From positions 1-64,000 of the forward strand of contig NZ_BJMM01000024.1 of NCBI RefSeq assembly GCF_006539165.1: 64,000 nt of DNA. Direction: 5' to 3'. Source of the DNA: Streptomyces cacaoi. Lineage in GTDB: Bacteria > Actinomycetota > Actinomycetes > Streptomycetales > Streptomycetaceae. Below the pieces are notes generated by a model that was given only the letters and a program-made list of their open reading frames with translations, did not search any database and was not told the DNA's origin. Below are positions 42,626 through 50,728 of this stretch, piece by piece (position 1 is the first letter of the stretch; each line of letters opens with the position of its first letter). The translations under genes and the position numbers were made by a program.

Positions 42626-43906
42626 GTGCGCCGTCGCCTCATCCTCTCCACGCTCGCCGTCGTCCTCGTCGTCGTCGCCGTCTTCGGGGTCTCGCTGGTG
42701 CTCGTGGAGTCCCGCACCATCGAGAACAGCACCAAGGAGAACGTCCGCTCCGAGGCCGTCCGGCTCGTCGCCACCGTGGAGAGCCGGGTCGTCGCCAAGG
42801 AACGGGTCACGGCCCAGACGATCGGTGTCGCCGCCTCGCAGGGCAGGTACGTCCGTATCGACCTGCCCGGCGACCGGCCGCCCATCGAGGTCGGCGACCG
42901 GCCGGACGGCGACGTCGTCGAGTCCCACGCGACGGGCGCGCACGGCGAGCGCGTCACCGTCCAGGAGTCCCGCGCCGCCGTCCGCGCCGAACTCGGCCGC
43001 ACCCTGCTGATCATCCTGCTGGTGGCGCTGCTGGCCGTCGGCGCCGCCGCCGCGCTCGCCGTGCGCCAGGCCCACCGGCTCGCCGCACCGCTCACCGACC
43101 TCGCCGAGACCGCCGAACGCCTCGGCTCGGGTGACCCCAGGCCCCGGCACCGCCGCTACCAGGTGCCCGAGCTGGACCGGGTCGCCGACGTCCTCGACGC
43201 CAGCGCCGACCGCATCGGCCGGATGCTCACCGCCGAACGCCGGCTCGCCGCCGACGCCTCCCACCAGCTGCGCACCCCGCTCACCGCGCTGTCCATGCGG
43301 CTGGAGGAGATCATCGCCACGGCCGAGACCGACGACCCGGAGGAGCGCGCCCTCATCAAGGAGGAGGCCACCATCGCGCTCGCCCAGGCCGAGCGCCTCA
43401 CCGACGTCGTGCAGCGGCTGCTCACCAACTCCCGCGACCCACGGACCGGTTCGGCCGTCGGCTTCGACCTCGACGAGGTCGTCAAACAGCAGATCGAGGA
43501 GTGGAAACCGGCCTACCGCAGCGCCGGCCGTGCCCTCGTCCGGTCCGGGAAGACGGGGCTGCGCGCCGTCGGCACCCCCGGGGCCGTGGCCCAGGTGCTG
43601 GCGACGCTGATCGAGAACTCGCTGATGCACGGGGACGGGACGGTCGCGCTGCGTACCCGGGTCACCGGCAACCAGGTCGTGCTGGAGGTCACCGACGAGG
43701 GCCCCGGCGTCGACGAGAGCCTCGGCTCCCGCGTCTTCGAGCGGACGGTCAGCGGCCACAACTCCACGGGGCTCGGGCTGGCCGTGGCACGCGACCTCGC
43801 CGAGGCCGACGGCGGCCGGCTGGAGCTACTTCAGCAACTGCCGCCGGTCTTCGCGCTCTTCCTCAGCCGCGAGGTTCCCGACACGGACGCGTCCGCCACC
43901 GCCTGA
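42626..43906 (+). CDS. Sensor histidine kinase
   Basis: A 426-residue membrane kinase starting with GTG. TM1 is STLAVVLVVVAVFGVSLVLV and TM2 LLIILLVALLAVGAAAALAV, enclosing a short sensor loop of about 95 residues. A HAMP region follows. The phosphoacceptor is His213 in ADASHQLRTPLTALSM. ATP-binding N and G boxes are seen in LIENSLMHGDGT, VTDEGPGVDES and GLGLAVARDLAEADGG. It should phosphorylate the response regulator encoded just upstream. The 3' end overlaps the convergent GtrA gene by 81 bp. Confidence 0.93.
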   Translation: MRRRLILSTLAVVLVVVAVFGVSLVLVESRTIENSTKENVRSEAVRLVATVESRVVAKERVTAQTIGVAASQGRYVRIDLPGDRPPIEVGDRPDGDVVESHATGAHGERVTVQESRAAVRAELGRTLLIILLVALLAVGAAAALAVRQAHRLAAPLTDLAETAERLGSGDPRPRHRRYQVPELDRVADVLDASADRIGRMLTAERRLAADASHQLRTPLTALSMRLEEIIATAETDDPEERALIKEEATIALAQAERLTDVVQRLLTNSRDPRTGSAVGFDLDEVVKQQIEEWKPAYRSAGRALVRSGKTGLRAVGTPGAVAQVLATLIENSLMHGDGTVALRTRVTGNQVVLEVTDEGPGVDESLGSRVFERTVSGHNSTGLGLAVARDLAEADGGRLELLQQLPPVFALFLSREVPDTDASATA

Positions 43907-44515
43907 CGCCGGGGCGTGCACGGCGGGCTCCCCCTGCTCCTTCGAGCGGTCGGCGCCCTTCGCACCCTTCGCGCGGAACACCCAGGTCCGGTAGGACCAG
44001 AAGCGGAAGAGGGTGCCCAGGCCGAGCCCGATGACGTTCTTCGCGATGTTGTCCGCGAGCGGCGAGGTGTAGCCCAGGCCGTAGTGCGACAGGGCCAGTA
44101 CGCCGTTCTCCAGCACCATCGCGATACCGCTGAAGAGGAAGAACAGCATCGTCTCGCGGTGGATGCGGTTCTTGTCCGTCTCCCGGTACGTCCAGTACCG
44201 GTTGCCCAGATAGTTGGTGACGATCGCCACCACCTGGGAGATCACGCCCGAGCGGATCGGCGCCAGCTGGAACGTGTGGATGCACAGGTTGAAGATGGCC
44301 ACGTTGACCAGGAACCCCAGGGCTCCCACCGCGCCGAACTTCGCCAGCTCGCGCACGAGCCGTCGCAGCCGCGGGCGTACCGTGCGCCCCTTCATCCCGG
44401 CGATCGCAGCGCTCCGTTTCCTTCGGCGTCGTTCGTCCCCCGGACCCGTCCGGTCCCGGCCGTTCGTTCCTGGGCTCGTCCCGGTCGGTCGGTCCCGGGG
44501 AGCTGAGCTGCCCAT
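43826..44515 (-). CDS. GtrA-family membrane protein
   Basis: About 229 residues from ATG 44515; ATG 44395 (MKGRTVRPRL) is an alternative, and neither has a clear ribosome site. The four-helix GtrA domain is plain: LAKFGAVGALGFLVNVAIFN, VVAIVTNYLGNRYWTYRETD, FFLFSGIAMVLENGVLAL and LGTLFRFWSYRTWVFRAKG. Such proteins are thought to flip lipid-linked sugars for cell-surface glycans. The last 27 codons overlap the histidine kinase gene on the other strand. Confidence 0.88.
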   Translation of the reverse strand: MGSSAPRDRPTGTSPGTNGRDRTGPGDERRRRKRSAAIAGMKGRTVRPRLRRLVRELAKFGAVGALGFLVNVAIFNLCIHTFQLAPIRSGVISQVVAIVTNYLGNRYWTYRETDKNRIHRETMLFFLFSGIAMVLENGVLALSHYGLGYTSPLADNIAKNVIGLGLGTLFRFWSYRTWVFRAKGAKGADRSKEQGEPAVHAPASGGGGRVRVGNLAAEEEREDRRQLLK

Positions 44516-44736
44516 GCTAACCAGGCGAAGAATCCTTCCGCAGCGGGTTCGCCCACCCGCTCCTCCCCGGCCGGCGCCCCCGCGGGCCGCTGCCGCTCTC
44601 CTGCCGCCCGGCATCGTCTCACCGTCCCCGGCGGACCGCACACCGCCCTCCGCACACCGCCCTCGGGACGGGCCCCTGCCACGGACTGCCCGGACCGCCC
44701 GGCAGGGGCTCCGGGGGCCCGCCGTACCCTGGAGCT

Positions 44737-45948
44737 GTGACATTCCCCGTAGTCGGCATGGTCGGCGGCGGCCAGCTCGCCCGTATGACCCACGAGGCAG
44801 GCATCCCGCTCGGCATCAGGTTCAAGCTCCTCGCGGACACCCCGCAGGACTCCGCTGCACAGGTCGTGAGCGACGTCGTGATCGGCGATCACCGCGACCT
44901 CGACACCCTCCGCGCCTTCGCCCAGGGCTGCGACGTGATCACCTTCGACCACGAGCACGTGCCCACCGCGCACCTGCGCGCCCTGGAGGCCGACGGCATC
45001 CCCGTCCGGCCCGGCCCCGACGCGCTCGTGCACGCACAGGACAAGGGCCGGATGCGCGCCCGCCTCGCCGAACTGGGCATCCCCGCCCCGCGCAACCGCA
45101 TCGTGCGCGACCCGGCGGACGTCGCCGCCTTCGCCGCCGAAGGGGCGGCCGGCGAGGAGACCGACGGGACGGCAGCCGACGGGAACACCCCGGCCGGCTC
45201 CGGGAGCGGTGCCGGCTTCCCCGTCGTCCTCAAGACCGTGCGCGGCGGCTACGACGGCAAGGGCGTATGGATCGTGCGCTCGGCCGACGACCCGACCGCC
45301 GCCGAGCCGTTCAAGGCCGGCGTGGACGTCCTCGCCGAGGAGAAGGTCGACTTCGCCAGGGAACTCGCCGCCAACGTCGTGCGCTCCCCGCACGGCCAGG
45401 CCGTCGCCTACCCCGTCGTCGAATCCATCCAGGTCGACGGCGTCTGCGACACCGTGATCGCGCCCGCGCCCGGACTCGACCCGGACGCCGCCGTCCACGC
45501 CCAGGAACTGGCCCTGCGCATCGCACACGAACTCGGCGTCGTCGGCCACCTCGCCGTCGAGCTGTTCGAGACCCGCGACGGCCGCGTCCTCGTCAACGAA
45601 CTCGCCATGCGCCCCCACAACTCCGGCCACTGGACCCAGGACGGCGCCGTCACCTCCCAGTTCGCCAACCACCTCCGCGCCGTCCTCGACCTCCCCCTCG
45701 GCGACCCGCGCAGCCGCGCCCCCTGGACCGTCATGGCCAACGTCCTCGGCGGCGACTACCCGGACATGTACAGCGCCTATCTCCACTGCATGGCCCGCGA
45801 CCCCCAGTTGAAGATCCACATGTACGGCAAGACCGTGAAGCCCGGCCGCAAGGTGGGCCATGTGAACATCGCCGGCGACGACCTCCCCGACCTCCGCGAA
45901 CGCGCAGCCCACGCAGCGGGCTACCTCCGCGGCACCATCACGGAGTGA
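44737..45948 (+). CDS. purK: N5-carboxyaminoimidazole ribonucleotide synthase
   Basis: A 403-residue ATP-grasp enzyme. It carboxylates AIR to N5-CAIR with ATP and bicarbonate in purine synthesis. It starts with GTG. The N-terminal VVGMVGGGQLARMTHEAGIP, FDHEHVP, the ATP-grasp lysine site FPVVLKTVRGGYDGKGVWIV and the C-terminal NELAMRPHNSGHWTQDG are diagnostic. An Ala/Gly/Thr-rich insert of about 20 residues lies near 140-160. Its partner purE is normally adjacent but here lies 7.2 kb downstream. Confidence 0.95.
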   Translation: MTFPVVGMVGGGQLARMTHEAGIPLGIRFKLLADTPQDSAAQVVSDVVIGDHRDLDTLRAFAQGCDVITFDHEHVPTAHLRALEADGIPVRPGPDALVHAQDKGRMRARLAELGIPAPRNRIVRDPADVAAFAAEGAAGEETDGTAADGNTPAGSGSGAGFPVVLKTVRGGYDGKGVWIVRSADDPTAAEPFKAGVDVLAEEKVDFARELAANVVRSPHGQAVAYPVVESIQVDGVCDTVIAPAPGLDPDAAVHAQELALRIAHELGVVGHLAVELFETRDGRVLVNELAMRPHNSGHWTQDGAVTSQFANHLRAVLDLPLGDPRSRAPWTVMANVLGGDYPDMYSAYLHCMARDPQLKIHMYGKTVKPGRKVGHVNIAGDDLPDLRERAAHAAGYLRGTITE

Positions 45949-46016
45949 CCCCCGACCAGGTCTGACACCGGTGCCACCGGGGGCCTCCGACACCTGGACG
46001 TCCCGAGCAGATGTGA

Positions 46017-46053
46017 GCCCGGTGCGGTTGCCGTGCGCTTGGCGACGGCCTGC
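46017..46053 (+). promoter_or_regulatory. Conserved element, copy 1 (upstream of immunity-like gene)
   Basis: This 37-bp sequence (core CCGTGCGCTTGG) matches 32 of 37 bases of the element at 49934-49970 before the WXG100 operon. Here it precedes the lone immunity-like gene. It probably marks the 5' end of a toxin cassette whose middle has been lost. Confidence 0.5.
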
Positions 46054-46124
46054 GCCCGTTGCCGGCGGAACACCTTCGCATCCCGTACCGACCTCGATGC
46101 CGACCGACTGAAGGGCTGCCGGCG

Positions 46125-46694
46125 ATGAGACGTGGGAGTGCGAAGGACGTCGCTCGGTCGGATTGGGAGGATGCGGCGCGCGGGTTGTTCGACTTCGCCG
46201 TGGTGACCGGGCGTTCGGGGGAGGACTGGCGGCGGGATGCCAGGGCGGTCATGATTCTCGAAGGCGTGGATCCCCGCGGCTGGCTCCAGTACAACGGGGC
46301 GCCCTCGCCCGATCCCTCGACGTGGTGCGATGTGACGCGGCCGTTTCTTCCGCCGCACCTCTCGTCCTTCGACACGGACGTGTTCGAGGTGTCGAGGGCG
46401 TCCGCAGTCCAGCAGATCGTTGTGCTGCAAGGGGAATGGTTCACCGTCGCCACAATCCCCGATTTCGCCGAGCGGAAGGAAGCGCTCTGCGCGCAGGCGG
46501 AAACGGTTCTCAGCCGGTTCGGTCCCGATGCCGCCTTCTACACGAACTCCGGTGCGGCGCTCGACGACCCCGATGTCGACTTCTTCACGGCGGACACCTA
46601 TTACCAGTGCTTCTCTGACTTCTTGTTCGACTGCGGCGTGATCGCGGTATCTCCGGACGAGGTCGGTGTTTTCTGGCGCTTTCACGTCGAGTGA
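46125..46694 (+). CDS. Putative immunity protein, paralogue of 52440-52991
   Basis: A 189-residue cytoplasmic protein. The ATG at 46125 follows GAAGGG. It aligns end to end with the gene after the RNase A-like toxin: DWEDAARGLFDFAVV/DWEKAARFLCDFAMV, GEDWR, DPRGWL, FDTDVF/FDTSVF, AAFYTN/AVFYTN and CGVIAVSPDEVGVFW. I do not recognise a named family. As an orphan it may protect against toxins of related strains or be a relic. Confidence 0.65.
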   Translation: MRRGSAKDVARSDWEDAARGLFDFAVVTGRSGEDWRRDARAVMILEGVDPRGWLQYNGAPSPDPSTWCDVTRPFLPPHLSSFDTDVFEVSRASAVQQIVVLQGEWFTVATIPDFAERKEALCAQAETVLSRFGPDAAFYTNSGAALDDPDVDFFTADTYYQCFSDFLFDCGVIAVSPDEVGVFWRFHVE

Positions 46695-46829
46695 GCCGTC
46701 CCCGACCGCGTGGGGTTCGCGCCTGACAGCCCGGAGGTGCGTCCAGCCGCCTGTGGCGGGGGCGGTGGCTGCTGCCGGGTCGGGTGAGGGGCGGAAGAGC
46801 ATCCGTCACGTGCGGGTTATGTTCGTGCG

Positions 46830-47468
46830 GTGCCGAAACGCGTGGATCCCGTTGCCCGTCGTAACGCCGTTGTCGACGCCCTTTTCCGGGTCGCCGTCCG
46901 GGAAGGGCTGCAACGTGCCTCGCTGCGCGCGGTCGCCGACGAGGCCGGGCTCAACATCGGGTCGCTGCGCCACTATTTCGACAGCCAGCAGGAGTTGATG
47001 ACCTTCGCCATGCGGTCGATGCTCGACCGGCTCGGCGAACGGCTCCTGGCGCGCCTGGCGGACGCCGGGGATTTCAGCCGGCACAGCCGCGACGAGCAGC
47101 GCCGTCTCGCGGTCGATCTGCTCGGCGAGTTGCTCCCGCTCGACGAGCGGCGCCGTGCCGAGGTCACCGTCTTCCTCGACTTCATCGTCACCGCCCGCAC
47201 CAACCCGGCGTTCACCGAGCTCTCCCACCGGGCGGCGGCCGACGAGCGTGCGCTCGTGCGGCGGGTCCTCGACCGTCTCGACGCGGGGGGCGCGCTGCGT
47301 CCGGGGCGCGACCCGGACGTCGAGACCGAGCGGCTGGCGTCCCTGCTGGACGGGTTGAGCCTGGCGGCCGTCCTCCATCCCGATCTGTGCGACGAGACGC
47401 GGTGTACCGCGGCGCTCGATGCGCATCTGTCCGAGCTGCTGGTCGCGGACGGTCGGCGGGCGGCGTAG
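46830..47468 (+). CDS. TetR-family regulator
   Basis: A 212-residue protein with a GTG start. The DNA-binding domain is ARRNAVVDALFRVAVREG then ASLRAVADEAGLNIGSLRHYF. The C-terminal domain resembles the BetI-like TetR_C_6 group. It precedes a membrane protein whose promoter contains a long inverted repeat, so it is a candidate repressor of that gene and perhaps of the agmatine deiminase. Confidence 0.88.
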   Translation: MPKRVDPVARRNAVVDALFRVAVREGLQRASLRAVADEAGLNIGSLRHYFDSQQELMTFAMRSMLDRLGERLLARLADAGDFSRHSRDEQRRLAVDLLGELLPLDERRRAEVTVFLDFIVTARTNPAFTELSHRAAADERALVRRVLDRLDAGGALRPGRDPDVETERLASLLDGLSLAAVLHPDLCDETRCTAALDAHLSELLVADGRRAA

Positions 47469-47520
47469 GGCGGGTCACGTGAGCCGCGTCCTATGGGCCG
47501 GGCCAGCGGAGGCCCAGCTC

Positions 47521-47660
47521 GCGTAAGCCTGCCCGCGTAAGCCCGGCCCCGTGAGTCCGGCCGCGTGAGTCCGGCCGGGTTGGCCCGGTTGCGTATGGCG
47601 GGTTGCTTAGGGCCGGTTGCCTCAGTCCGGCTACGTAGGGCGAGTACGTCGGGCGAGTCG
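47521..47660. repeat. Degenerate 13-15 bp tandem repeat
   Basis: About ten units of the type GCGTGAGTCCGGCC follow one another with drift to ACGTAGGGCGAGT. The stretch fills much of the 287-bp gap between the TetR gene and the membrane-protein promoter. No coding sign. Confidence 0.55.
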
Positions 47661-47719
47661 TCTGTGGCGGCCCGCTCTCTCCTTCCTGCCCGCTCCCGGA
47701 GGGCCGCTCAGCAGCACCG

Positions 47720-47772
47720 TTTTGTATCACGGGCGTGCTACGTTATTTTTTTATCATGGCTGTGATACAAAA
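47720..47772 (+). promoter_or_regulatory. AT-rich promoter flanked by an 11-bp inverted repeat
   Basis: TTTTGTATCAC (47720-47730) and GTGATACAAAA (47762-47772) are perfect inverted arms around a promoter-like stretch. TTGTAT and TATTTT fit -35 and -10 boxes with 17 bp between them, and the ATG lies five bases later. An inner TATCA/TGATA pair overlaps the start codon. A repressor, probably the upstream TetR protein, could bridge or cover the site. Confidence 0.6.
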
Positions 47773-48415
47773 AGCTTCCGCTGTGACGGAGAAGCCCCCG
47801 CCCGCCCGGGCGGCACGGGGCCGGCTACGGAGGGTCGGCCGGCTCGCCCTGGACCTCGGGGTGTCGCCGCTCGCCTACTACGGCCTCAGCGCCCTGGGAG
47901 TCGCTTCCGTGCACGCGCTCCTGGCCGCGGCGATCGTCGCGGCGTGCTGGGTCCTGCTCACCGCGCTCCTGGACGGAAAGGTCGATGGCCTGGCGCTCTT
48001 CATCCTCGCGATGTACGGGGTGATGTTCGCGCTCGCCGCCGCGGCCCACGACGAGCGGCTGCTGCTCACCCGCGACCCGCTCACCAGCGGCCTCGCCGGA
48101 CTGGTGTTCCTCGGCAGCTGCGCCACCTCGAAGCCCGCCACCGCCTATCTCGCCACCAAGCTGCACGGCGGGCAGCCGGCCGACCCCCGCGTGCGCCGGG
48201 CGCACGTGGTCGAGTCCCTGGTGCTGGGCGTCGGGCTCCTCGCCGAGGCGGCGGTGCGGATGGTGCTGGCGTTCGTGCTGCCGGTGGACGTGGCCGCCGG
48301 GCTCGGGCCGGCCATCGAGTTCGTGGTGCTGCCGGTCCTGGTCGCGTGGATGTTCTGGCATCGGCGTCGTGCTGCCGCACCGCCGAACCCGCGGCGGACG
48401 GAGCCGACGGCGTGA
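47756..48415 (+). CDS. Membrane protein, unknown family
   Basis: A 219-residue protein. ATG 47756 (MAVIQKASAVTEKP) lies directly after a -10-like box, indicating a leaderless mRNA. Hydrophobic segments are LGVASVHALLAAAIVAACWV, ALFILAMYGVMFALAAAAHD, and SLVLGVGLLAEAAVRMVLAF with VLPVLVAWMFWHRRR. A VFLGSCATSKPATAYLATKL stretch lies between. This looks like the VC0807-type membrane proteins often paired with TetR genes. Function unknown. Confidence 0.72.
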   Translation: MAVIQKASAVTEKPPPARAARGRLRRVGRLALDLGVSPLAYYGLSALGVASVHALLAAAIVAACWVLLTALLDGKVDGLALFILAMYGVMFALAAAAHDERLLLTRDPLTSGLAGLVFLGSCATSKPATAYLATKLHGGQPADPRVRRAHVVESLVLGVGLLAEAAVRMVLAFVLPVDVAAGLGPAIEFVVLPVLVAWMFWHRRRAAAPPNPRRTEPTA

Positions 48416-48608
48416 GGGGGCCGGACGGCGCGAGGACCCCGGGGACCGTGAGGGAGCCGGACGGCCCGAGTACGCCGGGGGCCGTGGAAGAGCCGGGCGG
48501 CGCGAAGGAGCCGGGCGGCGCGAAGGAGCCGGACGGTGGGACGCGGCCGGGCGGTATGACGAGGCGGGGCGGTACGTGGAGTCGGACGGTGCGAGGAGGC
48601 CGGACGGT
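48416..48608. repeat. Low-complexity spacer with GAGCCGGGCGGCGCGAAG words
   Basis: The 193-bp spacer repeats GGCGCGAAGGAGCCGG-like units. It would read as Arg/Glu/Gly repeats if translated in frame with the next gene, but the enzyme fold starts only at 48609 and no ribosome site is apparent further up. Confidence 0.45.
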
Positions 48609-49814
48609 ATGAGGACGCTGGAGAGCACGCCGGCGGCGGACGGCTTCGCGATGCCCGCCGAGTGGGAGCCGCACGACGGCTGTTGGCTGGCCTGGCCGCA
48701 GAACGGCTACGTCTGGCGGAACGGCGCCCGGCCGGCCCAGCGTGACATCGCCCGGCTCGCCAACGCGCTCGCGGACACCGGCGAGCAGGTCACGGTCACC
48801 GTCGCCGGCGACCAGTACCCGCACGCCCGGGCGCTGCTCGACGGCCGGGTCCGGGTGCTGGAGATGTCCTCCTGGCTGGCCTGGGCACGCGATGCCGCGC
48901 CGACCTTCGTGGTGGACGCCGAGGGACGGCGCCGCGGTGTCGACTTCCCCTTCAACGGCTACGGCGGCCAGTACCCGAGCTGGGTCACCGACGACCGGTA
49001 CGCGAGCAAGGTGCTGGACGCGACCCGCACCGAGCGCTACCGGGCGCCGCTCGTCCTGGAGGGCGGCGCGTTCCATGTGGACGGCCGCGGGACCTGCCTG
49101 GTGACGGCCGAAACCCTGCTCGATCCCGCGCGCAACCCCTCCCCGTGCCGGGACGAGATGACGGCGCTGCTGCGGGACCACCTCGGAGTCACCAAGGTCA
49201 TCTGGCTCGAACGGGGCCTGGCGTACGACGCGACCAGGGGCCACGTCGACAACATGGCGTGCTTCGCCGCCCCGGGCGTGGTCTGCCTCGCCTGGACCGA
49301 CGACGAGCGGGACCCGCAGTACGAGCGCAGCGCCGCCGCACTGGAGCAACTGGCGGGCGAGACCGACGCCGAGGGCCGCCCGCTGCGGGTGGAGAAGCTG
49401 CATGTGCCGGGGCCGCTGCTGGTCAGCGACGAGGAGGCGAGCGGCATCGACGCCGTCCGCCCGCCCGGCCGCAGCCGCCCCGGCGGCCCCCCTCGCGGCC
49501 GTGCCGTCGGGGGCGGACCCGGGAGCGGACCCGACGGCACGAGGGGTACGGGCAGCGGCCCCGCCCGGCTGCCCGCCTCGTACTGCAACTTCTACGTCAC
49601 CGCCGACCACCTGTTCGCCCCGCTGCTCGACCCGGACCACGACGACCAGGCCATGTCCGTGCTCTCCCGGGTGTTCCCCCGGCACACCGTGGTCGGACTC
49701 CCGACCCGCGAACTGCTCCTCGGCGGCGGCAACATCCACTGCGCGACCCAGCAGATCCCGTCCCGCATCCGCCGCACCGACCCCACCGGGCCGACCACTC
49801 CTCGGCGCGACTGA
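48609..49814 (+). CDS. Agmatine deiminase-family protein
   Basis: A 401-residue guanidine-modifying enzyme of the peptidyl-Arg/agmatine deiminase group. It would convert agmatine to N-carbamoylputrescine and ammonia. PAEWEPHDGCWLAWPQN, WARDAAPTFVVDAEG, LEGGAFHVDGRGTCLVT, GHVDNMACF and the C-terminal catalytic-Cys motif LLGGGNIHCATQQIP are all present. A Pro/Gly/Arg-rich insert of about 40 residues (from PPGRSRPGGPPRGRAV) lies before ASYCNFYV. Following steps of putrescine use are not in the window. Confidence 0.9.
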   Translation: MRTLESTPAADGFAMPAEWEPHDGCWLAWPQNGYVWRNGARPAQRDIARLANALADTGEQVTVTVAGDQYPHARALLDGRVRVLEMSSWLAWARDAAPTFVVDAEGRRRGVDFPFNGYGGQYPSWVTDDRYASKVLDATRTERYRAPLVLEGGAFHVDGRGTCLVTAETLLDPARNPSPCRDEMTALLRDHLGVTKVIWLERGLAYDATRGHVDNMACFAAPGVVCLAWTDDERDPQYERSAAALEQLAGETDAEGRPLRVEKLHVPGPLLVSDEEASGIDAVRPPGRSRPGGPPRGRAVGGGPGSGPDGTRGTGSGPARLPASYCNFYVTADHLFAPLLDPDHDDQAMSVLSRVFPRHTVVGLPTRELLLGGGNIHCATQQIPSRIRRTDPTGPTTPRRD

Positions 49815-49933
49815 TGTTCCCCTCGGGCCCGCACCGGTGCCCCCTGCTCACTCCGATCGAACCCCGGCCACGGGCGAACGCTCATCCGACCCGGCGGAGT
49901 CGCATCGAGCCGAACCCGAGCCGAGCCGTCCGG

Positions 49934-49970
49934 GCCCGGTGCGGTCACCGTGCGCTTGGTAACGTCCTGC
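49934..49970 (+). promoter_or_regulatory. Conserved element, copy 2 (upstream of the WXG100 operon)
   Basis: This is the second copy of the 37-bp element described at 46017; the differences cluster in two short patches. It ends 38 bp before the first WXG100 start and probably contains the cassette promoter. Confidence 0.5.
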
Positions 49971-50007
49971 CTACGAGGGGGAGTTGACACGGGGAGGGGT
50001 GTGGAGC

Positions 50008-50412
50008 GTGGGGGAGGCGGGCGAAGGTGTCCGGCTCACGGGCAAGCAGCTGACGGATCTGGCCGACGACTTGGCGGACATGCAGCGGCACTTGAACAAT
50101 CAGGTGCGGCGCATGGACGGGATCGTCGACGGCTTCGAGGCACGGTGGGACGGCCCCGCGGCACGCACTTACCGACGCCTCCACCAGGAGGCCGCCGAGG
50201 ACGCCGTGCGCATCCGTGAGGTGCTGCGTCTGCTGGAAGCGGGAGTCCGTGCGAGCAAGGGCGGGTTCACCGGGACCGAACTGGCCGAACTGGAGCGGTT
50301 CCGGCGCATTCAGCAGTCCACCGACGTCGAGGGGGAGGCGGAGGCTCTGTCCCGGGGCGACCACCGGCAGGCCGACCCCGCCGCCTCGCACAGCCGGATC
50401 TCCGATCTGTGA
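50008..50412 (+). CDS. WXG100-superfamily protein (ESX-like), 1
   Basis: A 134-residue helical-hairpin protein. GTG 50008 is eight bases after GGGGAGGGG; longer starts lack spacing. The turn motif W47-D48-G49 (FEARWDGPAARTYRRLH) lies between two amphipathic helices, as in EsxA/WXG100 proteins, and the tail is longer than the usual 100 residues. Such proteins are type VII secretion substrates or targeting partners. No ecc/ess secretion genes are in the window. Confidence 0.8.
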   Translation: MGEAGEGVRLTGKQLTDLADDLADMQRHLNNQVRRMDGIVDGFEARWDGPAARTYRRLHQEAAEDAVRIREVLRLLEAGVRASKGGFTGTELAELERFRRIQQSTDVEGEAEALSRGDHRQADPAASHSRISDL

Positions 50413-50422
50413 AGGGGGAGCG

Positions 50423-50728
50423 GTGTCACAGGACGACGATCGGGTAGCCGTGGACTTCGCCGCGCTGCGGGCGATGTCCGGCGAACTCGAAGACATCCTC
50501 GGACAACTCAACGCACGGCTGGACACCCTTTACGACCGCGTGGAAAAGGTCGTTCTCTCGTGGGACGGCGAGGCCAGGGAAGCCTTCATCGACGCGCTGG
50601 ACACCTGGGACAGGTCCGCCCAGGACCTTTCCGCCTTCCAGGCCTGGCTGCACGACATCGTCGTCAACGGGCACATCAACTATGCGGCGGCGCACAGAGC
50701 CGTCCTGGACGGCTGGGGTGCCGACTGA
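50423..50728 (+). CDS. WXG100-superfamily protein (ESX-like), 2
   Basis: A 101-residue protein, the classic WXG100 length. It starts with GTG after a GGGGGAG site. The motif is W47-D48-G49 (VVLSWDGEAREAFIDAL), at the same position as in the previous protein, so the two may form a heterodimer. The stop overlaps the next start (TGATG). Confidence 0.85.
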   Translation: MSQDDDRVAVDFAALRAMSGELEDILGQLNARLDTLYDRVEKVVLSWDGEAREAFIDALDTWDRSAQDLSAFQAWLHDIVVNGHINYAAAHRAVLDGWGAD

